Positions 17,229-26,800 of a stretch of DNA of 64,000 bases are shown piece after piece (position 1 is the first letter of the stretch; each line of letters begins with the position of its first letter). The position numbers were made by a program, and so were the translations under genes. The notes under the pieces were generated by a model. It searched no databases and had not been told where the DNA came from. It saw only the letters and a list, made by a program, of their open reading frames with translations. Origin of the DNA: Bacteroidia bacterium (GTDB lineage Bacteria > Bacteroidota > Bacteroidia > B-17B0 > Aurantibacillaceae); NCBI GenBank assembly GCA_026003255.1, contig BPGX01000003.1, positions 1-64,000 of the forward strand, in the 5' to 3' direction.

Positions 17229-17906
17229 ATGGGACAAATTATTCCACCATTTAGAATTAAATTGCTTTCAAAGTATATTCCAGATAAAACTGCAAAATTA
17301 GTAGTATTAGATGTAGGATGTGGGAGTGAATCTCCAAGTATAACTAAAAAAGCATTTCCAAATATTCATTATATAGGAGTAGATATTGATGTATCCTATG
17401 GTAATTCTAAAAAGGATATAGAATGTATTGACGAATTTATTCAAATGGATTTAAATAATTTTGATTCTAATAAATTGTCAGATAATGCTTACGATATAAT
17501 AATAATGAGTCATATAATTGAACATTTGATAGATGGAGATAAAATTGTTGAAGCAATGCTGCAAAAGTTAAAAAAGGGTGGACTCATTTATATTGAATTT
17601 CCGTCTGAAAAATCTGTTTTTCTACCTTCTATGAAAGGAACTTTAAATTTTTTTGATGATGAAACCCATTGTAGAATTTATTCAATAAAAGAAGTTTGTA
17701 ATTTGATTTTGAAAAAAAGAGGGATTAATGGTTCATCAGAATTCAAAATACTCAGAGTAGGTGTGGTCAGACAATGGATAAACATTTTTCTTTTACCGCT
17801 TAAGGTCCTGATGCATTTAATTAAATTTGGTCATTGTAAAGGAGGTATTTTCTGGGATTTATTAGGTTTTGCGAATTTTGTCCTTGCTCAAAAGAAAGAG
17901 ATTTAG
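17229..17906 (+). CDS. class I SAM-dependent methyltransferase
   Basis: A 225-residue protein from the ATG at 17229; a TTG at 17217 gives four more residues. SAM motif I is [13 protein letters not shown] (about residues 26-38), followed by GVDID, the acid loop [19 protein letters not shown] and [14 protein letters not shown]. This is the Methyltransf_11-like architecture. The C-terminus has a hydrophobic stretch ([16 protein letters not shown]) that may contact membrane. The substrate is unknown. It is the last gene before the ahcY promoter. Confidence 0.82.
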   Translation: MGQIIPPFRIKLLSKYIPDKTAKLVVLDVGCGSESPSITKKAFPNIHYIGVDIDVSYGNSKKDIECIDEFIQMDLNNFDSNKLSDNAYDIIIMSHIIEHLIDGDKIVEAMLQKLKKGGLIYIEFPSEKSVFLPSMKGTLNFFDDETHCRIYSIKEVCNLILKKRGINGSSEFKILRVGVVRQWINIFLLPLKVLMHLIKFGHCKGGIFWDLLGFANFVLAQKKEI

Positions 17907-17927
17907 CCCTTATTTAATAATAATTTC

Positions 17928-17935
17928 TATCTTTG
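17928..17935 (+). promoter_or_regulatory. -7 box of ahcY
   Basis: TATCTTTG matches TAnnTTTG exactly, 20 bp before the ATG at 17956. It lies within a longer open frame starting at 17869, so the start at 17956 is preferred. Confidence 0.65.
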
Positions 17936-17955
17936 CACCTCTTAAAAAAATAACT

Positions 17956-19278
17956 ATGTCAGTTCAAACTTCTAATCAATTTATACCTTACAAGGTAAAA
18001 GACATTTCACTTGCTGAATGGGGCAGAAAAGAAATTAAACTAGCTGAATACGAAATGCCCGGTTTAATGGAATTGCGTCGAATTTATGGACCACAAAAAC
18101 CATTAAAAGGCGCAAGAATTGCAGGTTGCTTACACATGACTATTCAAACGGCTGTTCTAATTGAAACACTTATTGAATTAGGTGCAGAAGTTACATGGAG
18201 TTCCTGTAATATTTTCTCAACACAAGACCATGCAGCAGCGGCTATTGCGGCTCGTGGAGACGTCCAAGTATATGCATGGAAAGGTATGACCGAAGAAGAG
18301 TTCTACTGGTGTATTGAACAAACATTGTTCTTCGGACCAGAGAGAGAACCACTGAACATGATTTTAGACGATGGCGGGGACCTTACAAATATGGTTTTAG
18401 ATAAATACCCGGAATTAGTACCCGGCATTCGTGGAATTAGTGAAGAAACAACGACCGGTGTTCATCGATTATACGAAAGAATGAGAAGGGGCAAACTACC
18501 TTTACCTGCAATTAATGTAAACGACTCTGTTACGAAATCAAAATTTGACAACAAATATGGTTGTAGAGAGTCATTAGTTGATGCTATTCGCAGAGCTACC
18601 GATGTTATGTTGGCTGGAAAAGTAGCGGTAGTTGCAGGTTATGGAGATGTTGGAAAAGGTTCTGCTCAATCCTTGAGTTCACAGGGTGTAAGAGTAATCG
18701 TTACAGAAATTGACCCTATCTGTGCATTACAGGCCTGTATGGACGGCTATCAAGTGATGAAGATGGATAACGCTGTTCCTCTTGCAGATATTATTGTAAC
18801 AGCCACAGGAAACAGGGATATTGTAGTGGATAGACATTTCAAAAAAATGAAACATAATGCTATTGTTTGCAACATTGGACATTTTGATACAGAAATTGAT
18901 ATGGCGTGGTTAAATAAACATTATGGCCATACCAAAGAAACCATCAAACCACAAGTAGATAAATACACTATTGACGGAAAAGATATTATTGTATTAGCGG
19001 AAGGGCGTTTAGTCAATCTTGGATGTGCTACCGGACATCCTTCTTTTGTTATGAGTAACTCATTTACCAATCAGGTACTTGCTCAAATCGAACTCTGGAC
19101 AAATCGAGAAAATTACGAAAACAAAGTTTATACACTACCCAAACATTTAGATGAAATGGTAGCCCGCTTACACCTCAGTAAATTAGGTGCAGAACTGGAT
19201 GAACTCACCGATGTACAAGCCGAATATATTGGTGTCAATAAAAATGGACCGTTCAAAAGCGAATGGTATAGATATTAA
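17956..19278 (+). CDS. ahcY: adenosylhomocysteinase
   Basis: A 440-residue S-adenosylhomocysteine hydrolase. Conserved motifs include [50 protein letters not shown], the NAD loop [15 protein letters not shown] (about residue 230) and the C-terminal KSEWYRY. It removes SAH, the by-product of SAM-dependent methylation. Promoter position and length support the start at 17956. It stands alone between a -7 box and a strong terminator. No riboswitch-like structure was recognised in its short leader. Confidence 0.98.
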   Translation: MSVQTSNQFIPYKVKDISLAEWGRKEIKLAEYEMPGLMELRRIYGPQKPLKGARIAGCLHMTIQTAVLIETLIELGAEVTWSSCNIFSTQDHAAAAIAARGDVQVYAWKGMTEEEFYWCIEQTLFFGPEREPLNMILDDGGDLTNMVLDKYPELVPGIRGISEETTTGVHRLYERMRRGKLPLPAINVNDSVTKSKFDNKYGCRESLVDAIRRATDVMLAGKVAVVAGYGDVGKGSAQSLSSQGVRVIVTEIDPICALQACMDGYQVMKMDNAVPLADIIVTATGNRDIVVDRHFKKMKHNAIVCNIGHFDTEIDMAWLNKHYGHTKETIKPQVDKYTIDGKDIIVLAEGRLVNLGCATGHPSFVMSNSFTNQVLAQIELWTNRENYENKVYTLPKHLDEMVARLHLSKLGAELDELTDVQAEYIGVNKNGPFKSEWYRY

Positions 19279-19297
19279 TACTGAATTGGTCTCAAAG

Positions 19298-19332
19298 AAG
19301 CCGCTGAGTCAATGGAATTCAGCGGCTTTTTT
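19298..19332 (+). terminator. rho-independent terminator of ahcY
   Basis: AAGCCGCTGA pairs with TCAGCGGCTT across an 11-nt loop and is followed by a T-rich run. It separates ahcY from the polyprenyl synthase gene. Confidence 0.9.
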
Positions 19333-19353
19333 CTTTAATTAAAATTTTTCTAA

Positions 19354-20337
19354 ATGAATATTAAAATCAATACTTACCAAAAGGCCTTCTTAAATTATAT
19401 AACTCGCTATTCTAAGAATCTTGATAAACGTTCCCCTAAAGAGTTATACCAACCCATTCAATATATTTTAGATTCTGATGCTAAACACATTCGTCCTATT
19501 TTATGTTTGCTGGCTTATAATCTTTATGAATCAAATTATAAAAATGCTTTGAATGCGGCTTTAGCCATTGAATTGTTTCACACCTTTTCATTAGTACATG
19601 ATGACATTTTGGATAACGCAAGTTTAAGAAGAGGAAAAAAGACCATTCATGAAAAATGGAACACAAATATTGCTATCTTATCAGGAGATGTATTACTAAC
19701 TGAATCTTTTCGCTTATTATCTAATTACTCACCTTCTATTGCTCAACAATTATTAAAAGTTTTTTCAGAAGCATCTGTTTTGATTTGTGAAGGACAGCAA
19801 GAAGACATGAATTTTGAAAAACTTGTAAAAGTTACAACAAAGCAATATCTTGAAATGATTCGTAAAAAAACGGGTGTATTAATTGGTACCTCTTTACAGA
19901 TGGGTGCTATTGTCGCAAATGTTTCTCTGAATGAACAAAAAAAACTTTATAAAATCGGAGAAAACATAGGTCTGGCGTTTCAAATCATGGATGATTACCT
20001 TGACACTTTCGGTGATTCGAAATTATTTGGAAAAAAAATTGGTAACGATATTTTATCCAATAAAAAAACATTTTTACTAACTAAAGCATTTGAAACATCT
20101 AATAGCAAACAATTACAAAAACTTTATAAGTTTCTGAAAATGCCACCATCAAAAGATAAAATTATTTTTATCAAACAATTATTTTTAGAACTTGGTATTA
20201 ATGAGATTGCTTTGAAAACAGCACAGGAAATTAATAAGAAGAATGAAAAACTCATTCAATCTCTTTCTTCTCAAAAATATGAATTAAAACAAACGTTGCG
20301 AAAACTATCCAATGAACTCATAAACAGAACAAAATGA
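19354..20337 (+). CDS. trans-polyprenyl diphosphate synthase
   Basis: A 327-residue isoprenyl synthase with the two aspartate-rich motifs, HDDILDNASLRRG (about residues 88-100) and FQIMDDYLDTFGD (about 210-222), plus GKKIGNDILSNKKTFLL. It condenses IPP units onto an allylic diphosphate, making the side chain of menaquinone or another polyprenyl product. Chain length is not predictable with confidence from the sequence. The link to menaquinone is an inference supported by mqnC elsewhere in the window. Its stop overlaps the next ATG by 4 bp. Confidence 0.92.
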   Translation: MNIKINTYQKAFLNYITRYSKNLDKRSPKELYQPIQYILDSDAKHIRPILCLLAYNLYESNYKNALNAALAIELFHTFSLVHDDILDNASLRRGKKTIHEKWNTNIAILSGDVLLTESFRLLSNYSPSIAQQLLKVFSEASVLICEGQQEDMNFEKLVKVTTKQYLEMIRKKTGVLIGTSLQMGAIVANVSLNEQKKLYKIGENIGLAFQIMDDYLDTFGDSKLFGKKIGNDILSNKKTFLLTKAFETSNSKQLQKLYKFLKMPPSKDKIIFIKQLFLELGINEIALKTAQEINKKNEKLIQSLSSQKYELKQTLRKLSNELINRTK

Positions 20338-20771
20338 AAAAGGAAGAAATTAATATACAAGATTTTTCTCACACTATCCCAATTCAGGTTAGATATATTG
20401 ATATTGACATGCAAGGACATGTAAATAATGCTACATTTCTAAGTTACATAGAACAAGCAAGAGTTATATTTTTTAATACGTTTTTGCCTGATAATGATTT
20501 CAAAAAAAATGGATTAATCATTGCGAGAACAGAAATTAATTATTATGAACCTATTCTACTTAATGAAGAAATTCTCTGTGGTACCAGAATTGGACAGATA
20601 GGAAACAAAAGTTTTACATTTGAAAATATTATTTACACCCCAAAAAATAATAGTATAAAATGCTTCGCTAAAAGTGTGATGGTATGTTATGATTATGAAC
20701 TAAATTGTACAAAAGAAGTACCAACCGAATGGAAGGAGAAATTTAATTTTTTGAAGAAACAATTAATCTAA
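20334..20771 (+). CDS. acyl-CoA thioesterase (4HBT hotdog fold)
   Basis: A 145-residue hotdog-fold protein. The motif VRYIDIDMQGHVNNATFLSY near residue 20 contains the catalytic Asp region of 4-hydroxybenzoyl-CoA thioesterase-type enzymes. It probably cleaves an acyl-CoA thioester; the acyl group is unknown. It overlaps the polyprenyl synthase by 4 bp (ATGA), so the two are coupled. It converges on the large minus-strand gene with a 9-bp gap and no visible terminator. Confidence 0.85.
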   Translation: MKKEEINIQDFSHTIPIQVRYIDIDMQGHVNNATFLSYIEQARVIFFNTFLPDNDFKKNGLIIARTEINYYEPILLNEEILCGTRIGQIGNKSFTFENIIYTPKNNSIKCFAKSVMVCYDYELNCTKEVPTEWKEKFNFLKKQLI

Positions 20772-20780
20772 TAGTTAGTA

Positions 20781-23700
20781 TCATTTTTCTCCCATATAAG
20801 GCAAGCATGTTACATGTCCAACAAATTCATGTTTGTTGCCTTTTAAATCTCTCACATAAATTTTGTACACATACACATCTTGCGTGGCTTTTCCTGAACT
20901 TCCTTTGACACTTCCGTCCCAACCTTTTTGGAAATTATTACTTTCAAAAATAAGTTCGCCCCATCTATCAAATATCAACATTTTGTAATCATTTTCATCA
21001 ATTCCAATTCCTTTTGGTTGAAATACATCATTTAGTCCATTGCCATCTGGAGTAAATACATTCGGAATGTATAAATGAAATTCAGGATCAATAGTGATAA
21101 CTTTTGCGATGTAATCTGCACAGCCGTATTGATTGGTAGCAATTAAGGTAACGGTGTAAGTTCCACTGTAGGTGTATTCGTGTGAAGGATTGACAACAGT
21201 GGTGGTGTTGTTAGGAGAAGCATAGTCACCGAAGTTCCACAAATAACTCACAGCACCATTGGAAGTATTGACGAAGTTAATGGTAGGTGTAACAATTGTT
21301 GTACCCCACGGGTCGGCTTCAAAATCGGCGATTGGTAATGGATAAACTTCAATATAATTAGGCGCAACGCTGGTAGTAACACATCCGAATGAGTTAGTTA
21401 CAACAAGCGTTGGTGTATAAAAGCCAGATAGAGTGTATGTGGTGATGGCGTTAGGATTAGTGCTTTCGTCCTCATTATCAAAATACCAGTGGAAGGTATC
21501 ATTATTTCCATCACTGGTGGCAAAATAACTAACAGTCAATGGTACACATCCTTTCACCGGATTAGCGCTAAAGCTGATAACTGGATTAGGATTGACGTTA
21601 ACTGTGATTTGGGTAATAGCATCCGGGTTGCTACAACCATCACTAATGGAAACAGTATAGATATTTGTTGTACCTAATGCATAATTACCAACGATGGTAA
21701 TGGTTGGATTTGTTTGCATATTGCTCCATAGGTAAGTGTAAGGACCGCCATTTCCGGGGCTTGTAATAGTTGGATAAATTTCAGCGGAGAGTCCGTCGCA
21801 GATGGTAGTACTCATTCCGGCCGCAAGAAGAGGTGGAAGGACGGTGATTTTAATGCTTCCGATCGGTGATGTGCAATTTTGTGCATCAACAGCTTGAACG
21901 GTGTAGATGGTGGTAGAGGTGAGTGTAACCAGATGAGGTCCACCGGAGTTTGGTAATCCGTTGTTCCAGTTGTAGGAATAAGGCGGTGTTCCGCCGCCAG
22001 CATTGGCGAGGATGTTAGTGCTATTGCCGTAACAAATAGTTTGATTGGGACTGGTGACCAAACTAACTGAGGAGGGTTGAGGAATATTAATACTGGCGGA
22101 GATGAAGCAGTTATTAGCATCGAGGACATTGACGGTGTAAGTGTTAGCGAGAAGACCATTTACTATTTGAGAATTAGCATTTCCGGGCGTCCATGTATAA
22201 GAATATCCGCCGACGCCACCGGTAACGTTAGCAGTGGCGCTACCATTAGCGTAGCCATAGCAGGTTACACTTTGTCCGGTCACTGTGATGGAAAGAGCAG
22301 GTGGCTCATCAATTTGAACGGTGGTGGAGATAGGTCCGCAGAGATTAGCATCTGAGATGGTAATGGTGTAAATGCCGGCGGTTAGGTTAGTGGCGGTTTG
22401 GTTATTTCCACCGGAAGGCGTCCATGTGTATGTATATCCACCGACGCCACCGCTGACAATAGCATTGGCACTTCCATTATTACCGCCATTACAGAGGATA
22501 CTTTGTGTTTGTGTGGCAGTCAGAGACAAAGCGGGCGGTTCAATGATTTGAACAGTAGTAGAGATAGGTCCGCAGTTGTTGCCATCGCTGATGGAGATGG
22601 TGTAGATACCTGCCGTTAAGTTGGTGGCAGAGTTATTATTTCCACCGGACGGTGTCCATGTGTAGGTGTAGCCGCCGACACCGCCACTGGCAAAAGCGTT
22701 TGCAGCACCATTGTTTCCACCATTGCAACTAACACTTTGTGTTTGAGAAGCGGTTAAAGAAAGAGCAGGAGGTTGAATGATTTGAACGGTTGTGGAGATG
22801 GAACAGTTGTTAGCATCGTTAACGAAGATGGTATAGATATTAGCGGATAAGCCGGAAGCATTGGAGTTATTTCCGCCTGCTGGTGCCCATGTATAAGTGT
22901 AACCTCCGACACCTCCACTGGCAAGGGAGTTAGCGGTTCCATCGTTTCCGCCATAGCAACTTACACTTTGCGTTTGGGTAGCGGTGAGGGATAGAGCAGG
23001 AGGTTGAAGGATTTGGACTGTATCGGAGATAGAGCAGCCGTTTGCGTCCTGAACATTTAAGGTATAGATACCTGCTGTTAGTCCTGATGCAGAGCTGTTG
23101 TTTCCGCCAGTTGGGGACCATGTGTAAGTATATCCGCCGACGCCTCCATTAGGGGTGGCATTAGCAGCGCCATTATTTCCGCCGTTGCAACTGACGCTTT
23201 GTGATTGAGTAGCGGTAAGAGATAATGCCGGTGGTTCAAGGATTTGAACGGTGGTAGAGATAGGGCCACAGAAGTTAGCATCTGAGATGGTGATGGTGTA
23301 AATACCGGCGGTTAGGTTAGATGCGGTTTGGTTGTTCCCACCGAAAGGGGTCCATGTGTATGTATATCCACCGACGCCACCGCTGGCAATAGCATTGGCA
23401 CTTCCATTATTACCGCCATTACAGAGAATGCTTTGCGTTTGTGTGGCAGTCAGAGATAAAGCAGGTGGTTCAATGATTTGAACAGTTGTAGAGATAGGTC
23501 CGCAGTTGTTGGCATCGCTGACGGAGATGGTGTAGATACCTGCCATTAAGTTGGTGGCAGAGTTATTATTTCCACCGGACGGTGTCCATGTGTAGGTGTA
23601 GCCGCCGACACCGCCACTGGCAAAAGCGTTTGCAGCACCATTGTTTCCACCATTGCAACTAACACTTTGTGTTTGAGAAGCGGTTAAAGAAAGAGCAGGA

Positions 23701-25883
23701 GGTTGAATGATTTGAAACGTTCCACTTCCATTACAGCTACCAATATTACTGGATACATATACAGTATAATTACCAGCAGGTAGATTAGTTCCAAGAGTCC
23801 CGCTTCCCAAAGCAGGTGTCCATGTGTAATTATAATTGGAGTTATATGGTAAAACGGTTGCACTTCCAACTCCTCCATTGCATGGAGGATTGGATACTGA
23901 GATATTAACAGGTATATATGTAGTAGAAGAAACAGTAATTGTATCTTCCCAGATTTTTCCTCTACAACCAAGGTGAACTTCAACGGTGTATAATTGTGGA
24001 CATAAATTATTTATTGGACTTACAGTTGAAGTAATATTTCCAGGATTGATAATATATCTGAAACCAGTGGAGGTGCAAGTTGAAGTATTGGCAACGTTAA
24101 TAGAGCCATTGCAATTTCCGCAAGAGGCGGGTATTGAAGATAATGAAAAGGACATATTAACAGGAACAGAGTAAACACCCACAAAACCATTTCCGCAAGC
24201 ATATAAAAGCCCGTTGGCTTCGTCTAACATAACATCGTATACTGCCCCTGGTGTAGCGATATTAGGTAAGGGAGTAAAAGACGAACCATTAAAATTATAT
24301 GCGTGTATAGTATTTAACCCCCCTACGTAGACATTATTACATTCATCAACAGCAATTCCATCACAAGTTCTGCCTACACCATCAATATAGCCACCATTAA
24401 CAACAAATGAGCTAATCAATGCTCCTGTAGTTTTATTCCATACTTTTATAGTTTTTCCACCATAGGTGAATAAATAACTGCTATTGAGTGCTAATACATT
24501 TGCTCTGTTTGTGGAGAGTGGAATTCCAGGTGCACTAAAACAATTACATTCTTCGTATCCATACCCTAATCCAACATCAAAAAGTAAGGGGGGATTATAA
24601 AGTGGACCCGCACATTTTTGTAATTTTTCTGGACCTGTACCAGTAACTTGCACAGCAAAAAAATCGCCATTGGCATCAATGATTGCATCTACGACATCAT
24701 TGCAACAGCTACCAGTATAGCCATTGTAGTTTTTAATTGTTCCGCCAGTTAAATTTGTATCGTTGACTATTTGTAGATTATTCATATTACTTGTACCTCC
24801 TCCAAAACCTAAAATCTGATTCGAACATCTGTTGTAAAATATTGTCCATACTTCTCTTGTAGAATAGGGACCACCGGTAATTTGTAAAAGACCATTGGGA
24901 GATATTTTGTAAATTCTTGCACCACCTGAATTAAAACCTTCTCCCCATATCACACTACCGCTCGGGAGTGTAGCAAATTCAGAAAAGTAACTACCGCCAA
25001 CTCCATTATATGTCCATAAAAAACCACCACTTGCATTGTATTTTGAAACTTGCATAGTAGGGGCACTTACATAAACATTTCCGTACTGGTCATAATCAAT
25101 ATCGTAGGCCTGATTACCTGGTAAAGAAGTAGGAACAATGACAAATGGGTCAATCAGTAACTCTTGATTAATGTCAAAACGATCTATATCAAATCGTATA
25201 ATATCGTTTTCAATTTGATAAGAAGATTTTATTTCTTTCCCTTCTTGATAGGTAATAGGTTTTTTATCAATAATTTCTCCGGCTTCAGTAGGGATATGAA
25301 TGTTACCCAATTCATCTAATCTGTACTTTTTCTTAGAATGTATTTTTATCTGAATATCGTTAATGTTTCCACCGGGATGAACCACAAAAAGATATTTAAT
25401 ACCATTCTCTTCATTTATTTTCACAATCAAATCTATGTTTTTGTAGATATTTTTTAGTTCTATTTTTTTGTAACCCTTAAACATTTTTTGAGAATTTTGA
25501 AAAGTATAATACCCTTCTTTCTGTTCATCAAAGTGCAGTGTTTCAAAATTCTCGTTTATTCCAATAAATTCAATTTCTGAGAAAAATGATTTAATTTTGA
25601 TTTCTTGTTCTTTAGAAAAAAGACCTTCCCGTTCTTTAATGATTTTTTTTGTTTCAATGATAAATCCTTTATTTGTGATATAAATATGATCTCTCAAATC
25701 TTTATAAAGAATTTGTTGGTTAAACATATCAGGGAATTGTCCCTCATTTTTTACAAAAACATCATCGTGAAAAACATTTTTGGAAAGCCATTGGGGTTTA
25801 GGATTTTCTCCACCTAAAAGAAGAAAGTTTGCAAAAGCAATGAGAGTTAAAAAAAACATCTTTGTTATTATGTTTGAATTCAT
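20781..25883 (-). CDS. giant SprB-repeat / PKD surface protein with gliding-type (T9SS type B) C-terminal domain
   Basis: A 1700-residue secreted protein. A signal peptide (about 1-25) is followed by an NEGQFPDMFNQQILY region (about 48-250), then a propeller-like section (about 260-580). About seven near-identical repeats of 77-80 residues follow (about 725-1265; core CNGGNNGAANAFASGGVGGY and YTWTP), preceded by one degenerate copy. Ig/PKD-type domains (about 1270-1585) lead to the C-terminal gliding-associated domain (about 1600-1690; IPNVFTPDGNGLNDVFQP, then IFDRWGELIF). SprB in Flavobacterium is a gliding adhesin with related repeats. I infer a surface adhesin exported by the type IX system. 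A perfect -7 box precedes it. Two repeat pairs are nearly identical in DNA. Confidence 0.92.
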   Translation of the reverse strand: MNSNIITKMFFLTLIAFANFLLLGGENPKPQWLSKNVFHDDVFVKNEGQFPDMFNQQILYKDLRDHIYITNKGFIIETKKIIKEREGLFSKEQEIKIKSFFSEIEFIGINENFETLHFDEQKEGYYTFQNSQKMFKGYKKIELKNIYKNIDLIVKINEENGIKYLFVVHPGGNINDIQIKIHSKKKYRLDELGNIHIPTEAGEIIDKKPITYQEGKEIKSSYQIENDIIRFDIDRFDINQELLIDPFVIVPTSLPGNQAYDIDYDQYGNVYVSAPTMQVSKYNASGGFLWTYNGVGGSYFSEFATLPSGSVIWGEGFNSGGARIYKISPNGLLQITGGPYSTREVWTIFYNRCSNQILGFGGGTSNMNNLQIVNDTNLTGGTIKNYNGYTGSCCNDVVDAIIDANGDFFAVQVTGTGPEKLQKCAGPLYNPPLLFDVGLGYGYEECNCFSAPGIPLSTNRANVLALNSSYLFTYGGKTIKVWNKTTGALISSFVVNGGYIDGVGRTCDGIAVDECNNVYVGGLNTIHAYNFNGSSFTPLPNIATPGAVYDVMLDEANGLLYACGNGFVGVYSVPVNMSFSLSSIPASCGNCNGSINVANTSTCTSTGFRYIINPGNITSTVSPINNLCPQLYTVEVHLGCRGKIWEDTITVSSTTYIPVNISVSNPPCNGGVGSATVLPYNSNYNYTWTPALGSGTLGTNLPAGNYTVYVSSNIGSCNGSGTFQIIQPPALSLTASQTQSVSCNGGNNGAANAFASGGVGGYTYTWTPSGGNNNSATNLMAGIYTISVSDANNCGPISTTVQIIEPPALSLTATQTQSILCNGGNNGSANAIASGGVGGYTYTWTPFGGNNQTASNLTAGIYTITISDANFCGPISTTVQILEPPALSLTATQSQSVSCNGGNNGAANATPNGGVGGYTYTWSPTGGNNSSASGLTAGIYTLNVQDANGCSISDTVQILQPPALSLTATQTQSVSCYGGNDGTANSLASGGVGGYTYTWAPAGGNNSNASGLSANIYTIFVNDANNCSISTTVQIIQPPALSLTASQTQSVSCNGGNNGAANAFASGGVGGYTYTWTPSGGNNNSATNLTAGIYTISISDGNNCGPISTTVQIIEPPALSLTATQTQSILCNGGNNGSANAIVSGGVGGYTYTWTPSGGNNQTATNLTAGIYTITISDANLCGPISTTVQIDEPPALSITVTGQSVTCYGYANGSATANVTGGVGGYSYTWTPGNANSQIVNGLLANTYTVNVLDANNCFISASINIPQPSSVSLVTSPNQTICYGNSTNILANAGGGTPPYSYNWNNGLPNSGGPHLVTLTSTTIYTVQAVDAQNCTSPIGSIKITVLPPLLAAGMSTTICDGLSAEIYPTITSPGNGGPYTYLWSNMQTNPTITIVGNYALGTTNIYTVSISDGCSNPDAITQITVNVNPNPVISFSANPVKGCVPLTVSYFATSDGNNDTFHWYFDNEDESTNPNAITTYTLSGFYTPTLVVTNSFGCVTTSVAPNYIEVYPLPIADFEADPWGTTIVTPTINFVNTSNGAVSYLWNFGDYASPNNTTTVVNPSHEYTYSGTYTVTLIATNQYGCADYIAKVITIDPEFHLYIPNVFTPDGNGLNDVFQPKGIGIDENDYKMLIFDRWGELIFESNNFQKGWDGSVKGSSGKATQDVYVYKIYVRDLKGNKHEFVGHVTCLPYMGEK
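22085..23705 (-). repeat. SprB-type tandem coding repeats
   Basis: Seven in-frame units of roughly 231-240 bp in the large surface-protein gene. Each ends in a PPALSLTATQTQ-type linker. The two units at 22.32-22.80 kb and the two at 23.25-23.73 kb are far more alike than the rest and are offset by exactly 930 bp, which is 310 codons. This points to a recent in-frame duplication or gene conversion. Confidence 0.9.
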
Positions 25884-25901
25884 AATAATGAAATTTTGTT
25901 A

Positions 25902-25909
25902 CAAATTTA
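25902..25909 (-). promoter_or_regulatory. -7 box of the SprB-repeat gene
   Basis: TAAATTTG on the minus strand is an exact TAnnTTTG box, 18 bp before the ATG at 25883. The remaining sequence up to infC (about 260 bp) shows no gene, tRNA or clear hairpin. Confidence 0.65.
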
Positions 25910-26168
25910 AGTTTTTTATTCTAATGAGACCAAATATTTAAATAAATGAAAACTATCATTCGCTCAATAAAATGTTACATTCAATCAATGATAAAAATTA
26001 AACAAAAATAATGATTAAAAAAACTTATTGACCGATTGTCTAAAAGTTCACAAGAAATTTTTCAAACTATACACCACGAATAAAAATCTTGAAAAAATAA
26101 ATCTACGAAAACCTGTATCAATCAGTAGTATCCGTACTCTATTTTAGGAAAAAAATTAATACTTAAAT

Positions 26169-26726
26169 TTATTTCTTCTTTTTAGGAGCAAGGATGATTT
26201 GCATTTTTTTCCCTTCTAATTTTGGGAGATCTTCAGGAGCACCGAATTCTTCTAATTCAGCCGCAAAACGCATTAACAACTCTTCACCTTTTTCTTTGAA
26301 TACAATTTCTCTTCCTTTAAACATGATGAATGCTCTTACTTTACAACCGTCTTTTAAAAATTCTTCTGCATGTTTCTTTTTGAAAGCAAAATCATGCTCA
26401 TCAATATGAGGAGAAAAACGAATATCTTTTACAATGACTTTTGCGGTTTTGGCTTTGATTTCTTTCTCTTTTTTCTTTTTCTCGTATAAAAACTTTCCGT
26501 AGTCAATAACCTTACACACTGGAGGTTGAGCATTGGGGGCTATCTCCACAAGGTCTAGTTCTTTCTCTCGTGCAATTTCTAATGCCTTTTCAATAGGCAC
26601 TATCATGGGTTCAATGCCATCACCTACTACTCTTACTTCTTTTGCTTTAATTTCTTCGTTAATTCTGTGTTCGTGTTGTTTTACACCAGGACGAATGAAT
26701 CCTTCTTTAAGTCCCTTTTTACTCAT
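26169..26726 (-). CDS. infC: translation initiation factor IF-3
   Basis: A 185-residue IF-3. The N-domain begins around [19 protein letters not shown], the linker is the lysine-rich [13 protein letters not shown], and the C-domain carries [20 protein letters not shown] and GREIVF. It binds the 30S subunit and selects the initiator tRNA and start codon. The start is an ATG, whereas many infC genes use rare codons. A perfect -7 box lies in the thrS-infC gap, so it has its own promoter. The usual downstream partners rpmI and rplT are absent here. Confidence 0.97.
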   Translation of the reverse strand: MSKKGLKEGFIRPGVKQHEHRINEEIKAKEVRVVGDGIEPMIVPIEKALEIAREKELDLVEIAPNAQPPVCKVIDYGKFLYEKKKKEKEIKAKTAKVIVKDIRFSPHIDEHDFAFKKKHAEEFLKDGCKVRAFIMFKGREIVFKEKGEELLMRFAAELEEFGAPEDLPKLEGKKMQIILAPKKKK

Positions 26727-26760
26727 TGATTATTTGATTTTTAGGATAATTTTCTGAAAA

Positions 26761-26768
26761 CAAAGATA
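26761..26768 (-). promoter_or_regulatory. -7 box of infC
   Basis: TATCTTTG on the minus strand is an exact TAnnTTTG box in the short thrS-infC gap, 34 bp before the infC ATG. It indicates transcription of infC separate from thrS. Confidence 0.65.
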
Positions 26769-26800
26769 TGTGGAAAATAGAAAAAAAACTTCTAAAATCA

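Noticed and set aside
17936..17955. A SAM/SAH riboswitch before ahcY
   Set aside because: The leader after the promoter box is only about 15-20 bases, too short for a known riboswitch fold.
17869..17955. An upstream extension of ahcY
   Set aside because: The exact -7 box at 17928 lies inside it and the added residues are not part of the family.
22085..23705. Several short frames on both strands inside the SprB repeat array
   Set aside because: They recur with the repeat period and are shadows of the repeated coding sequence.
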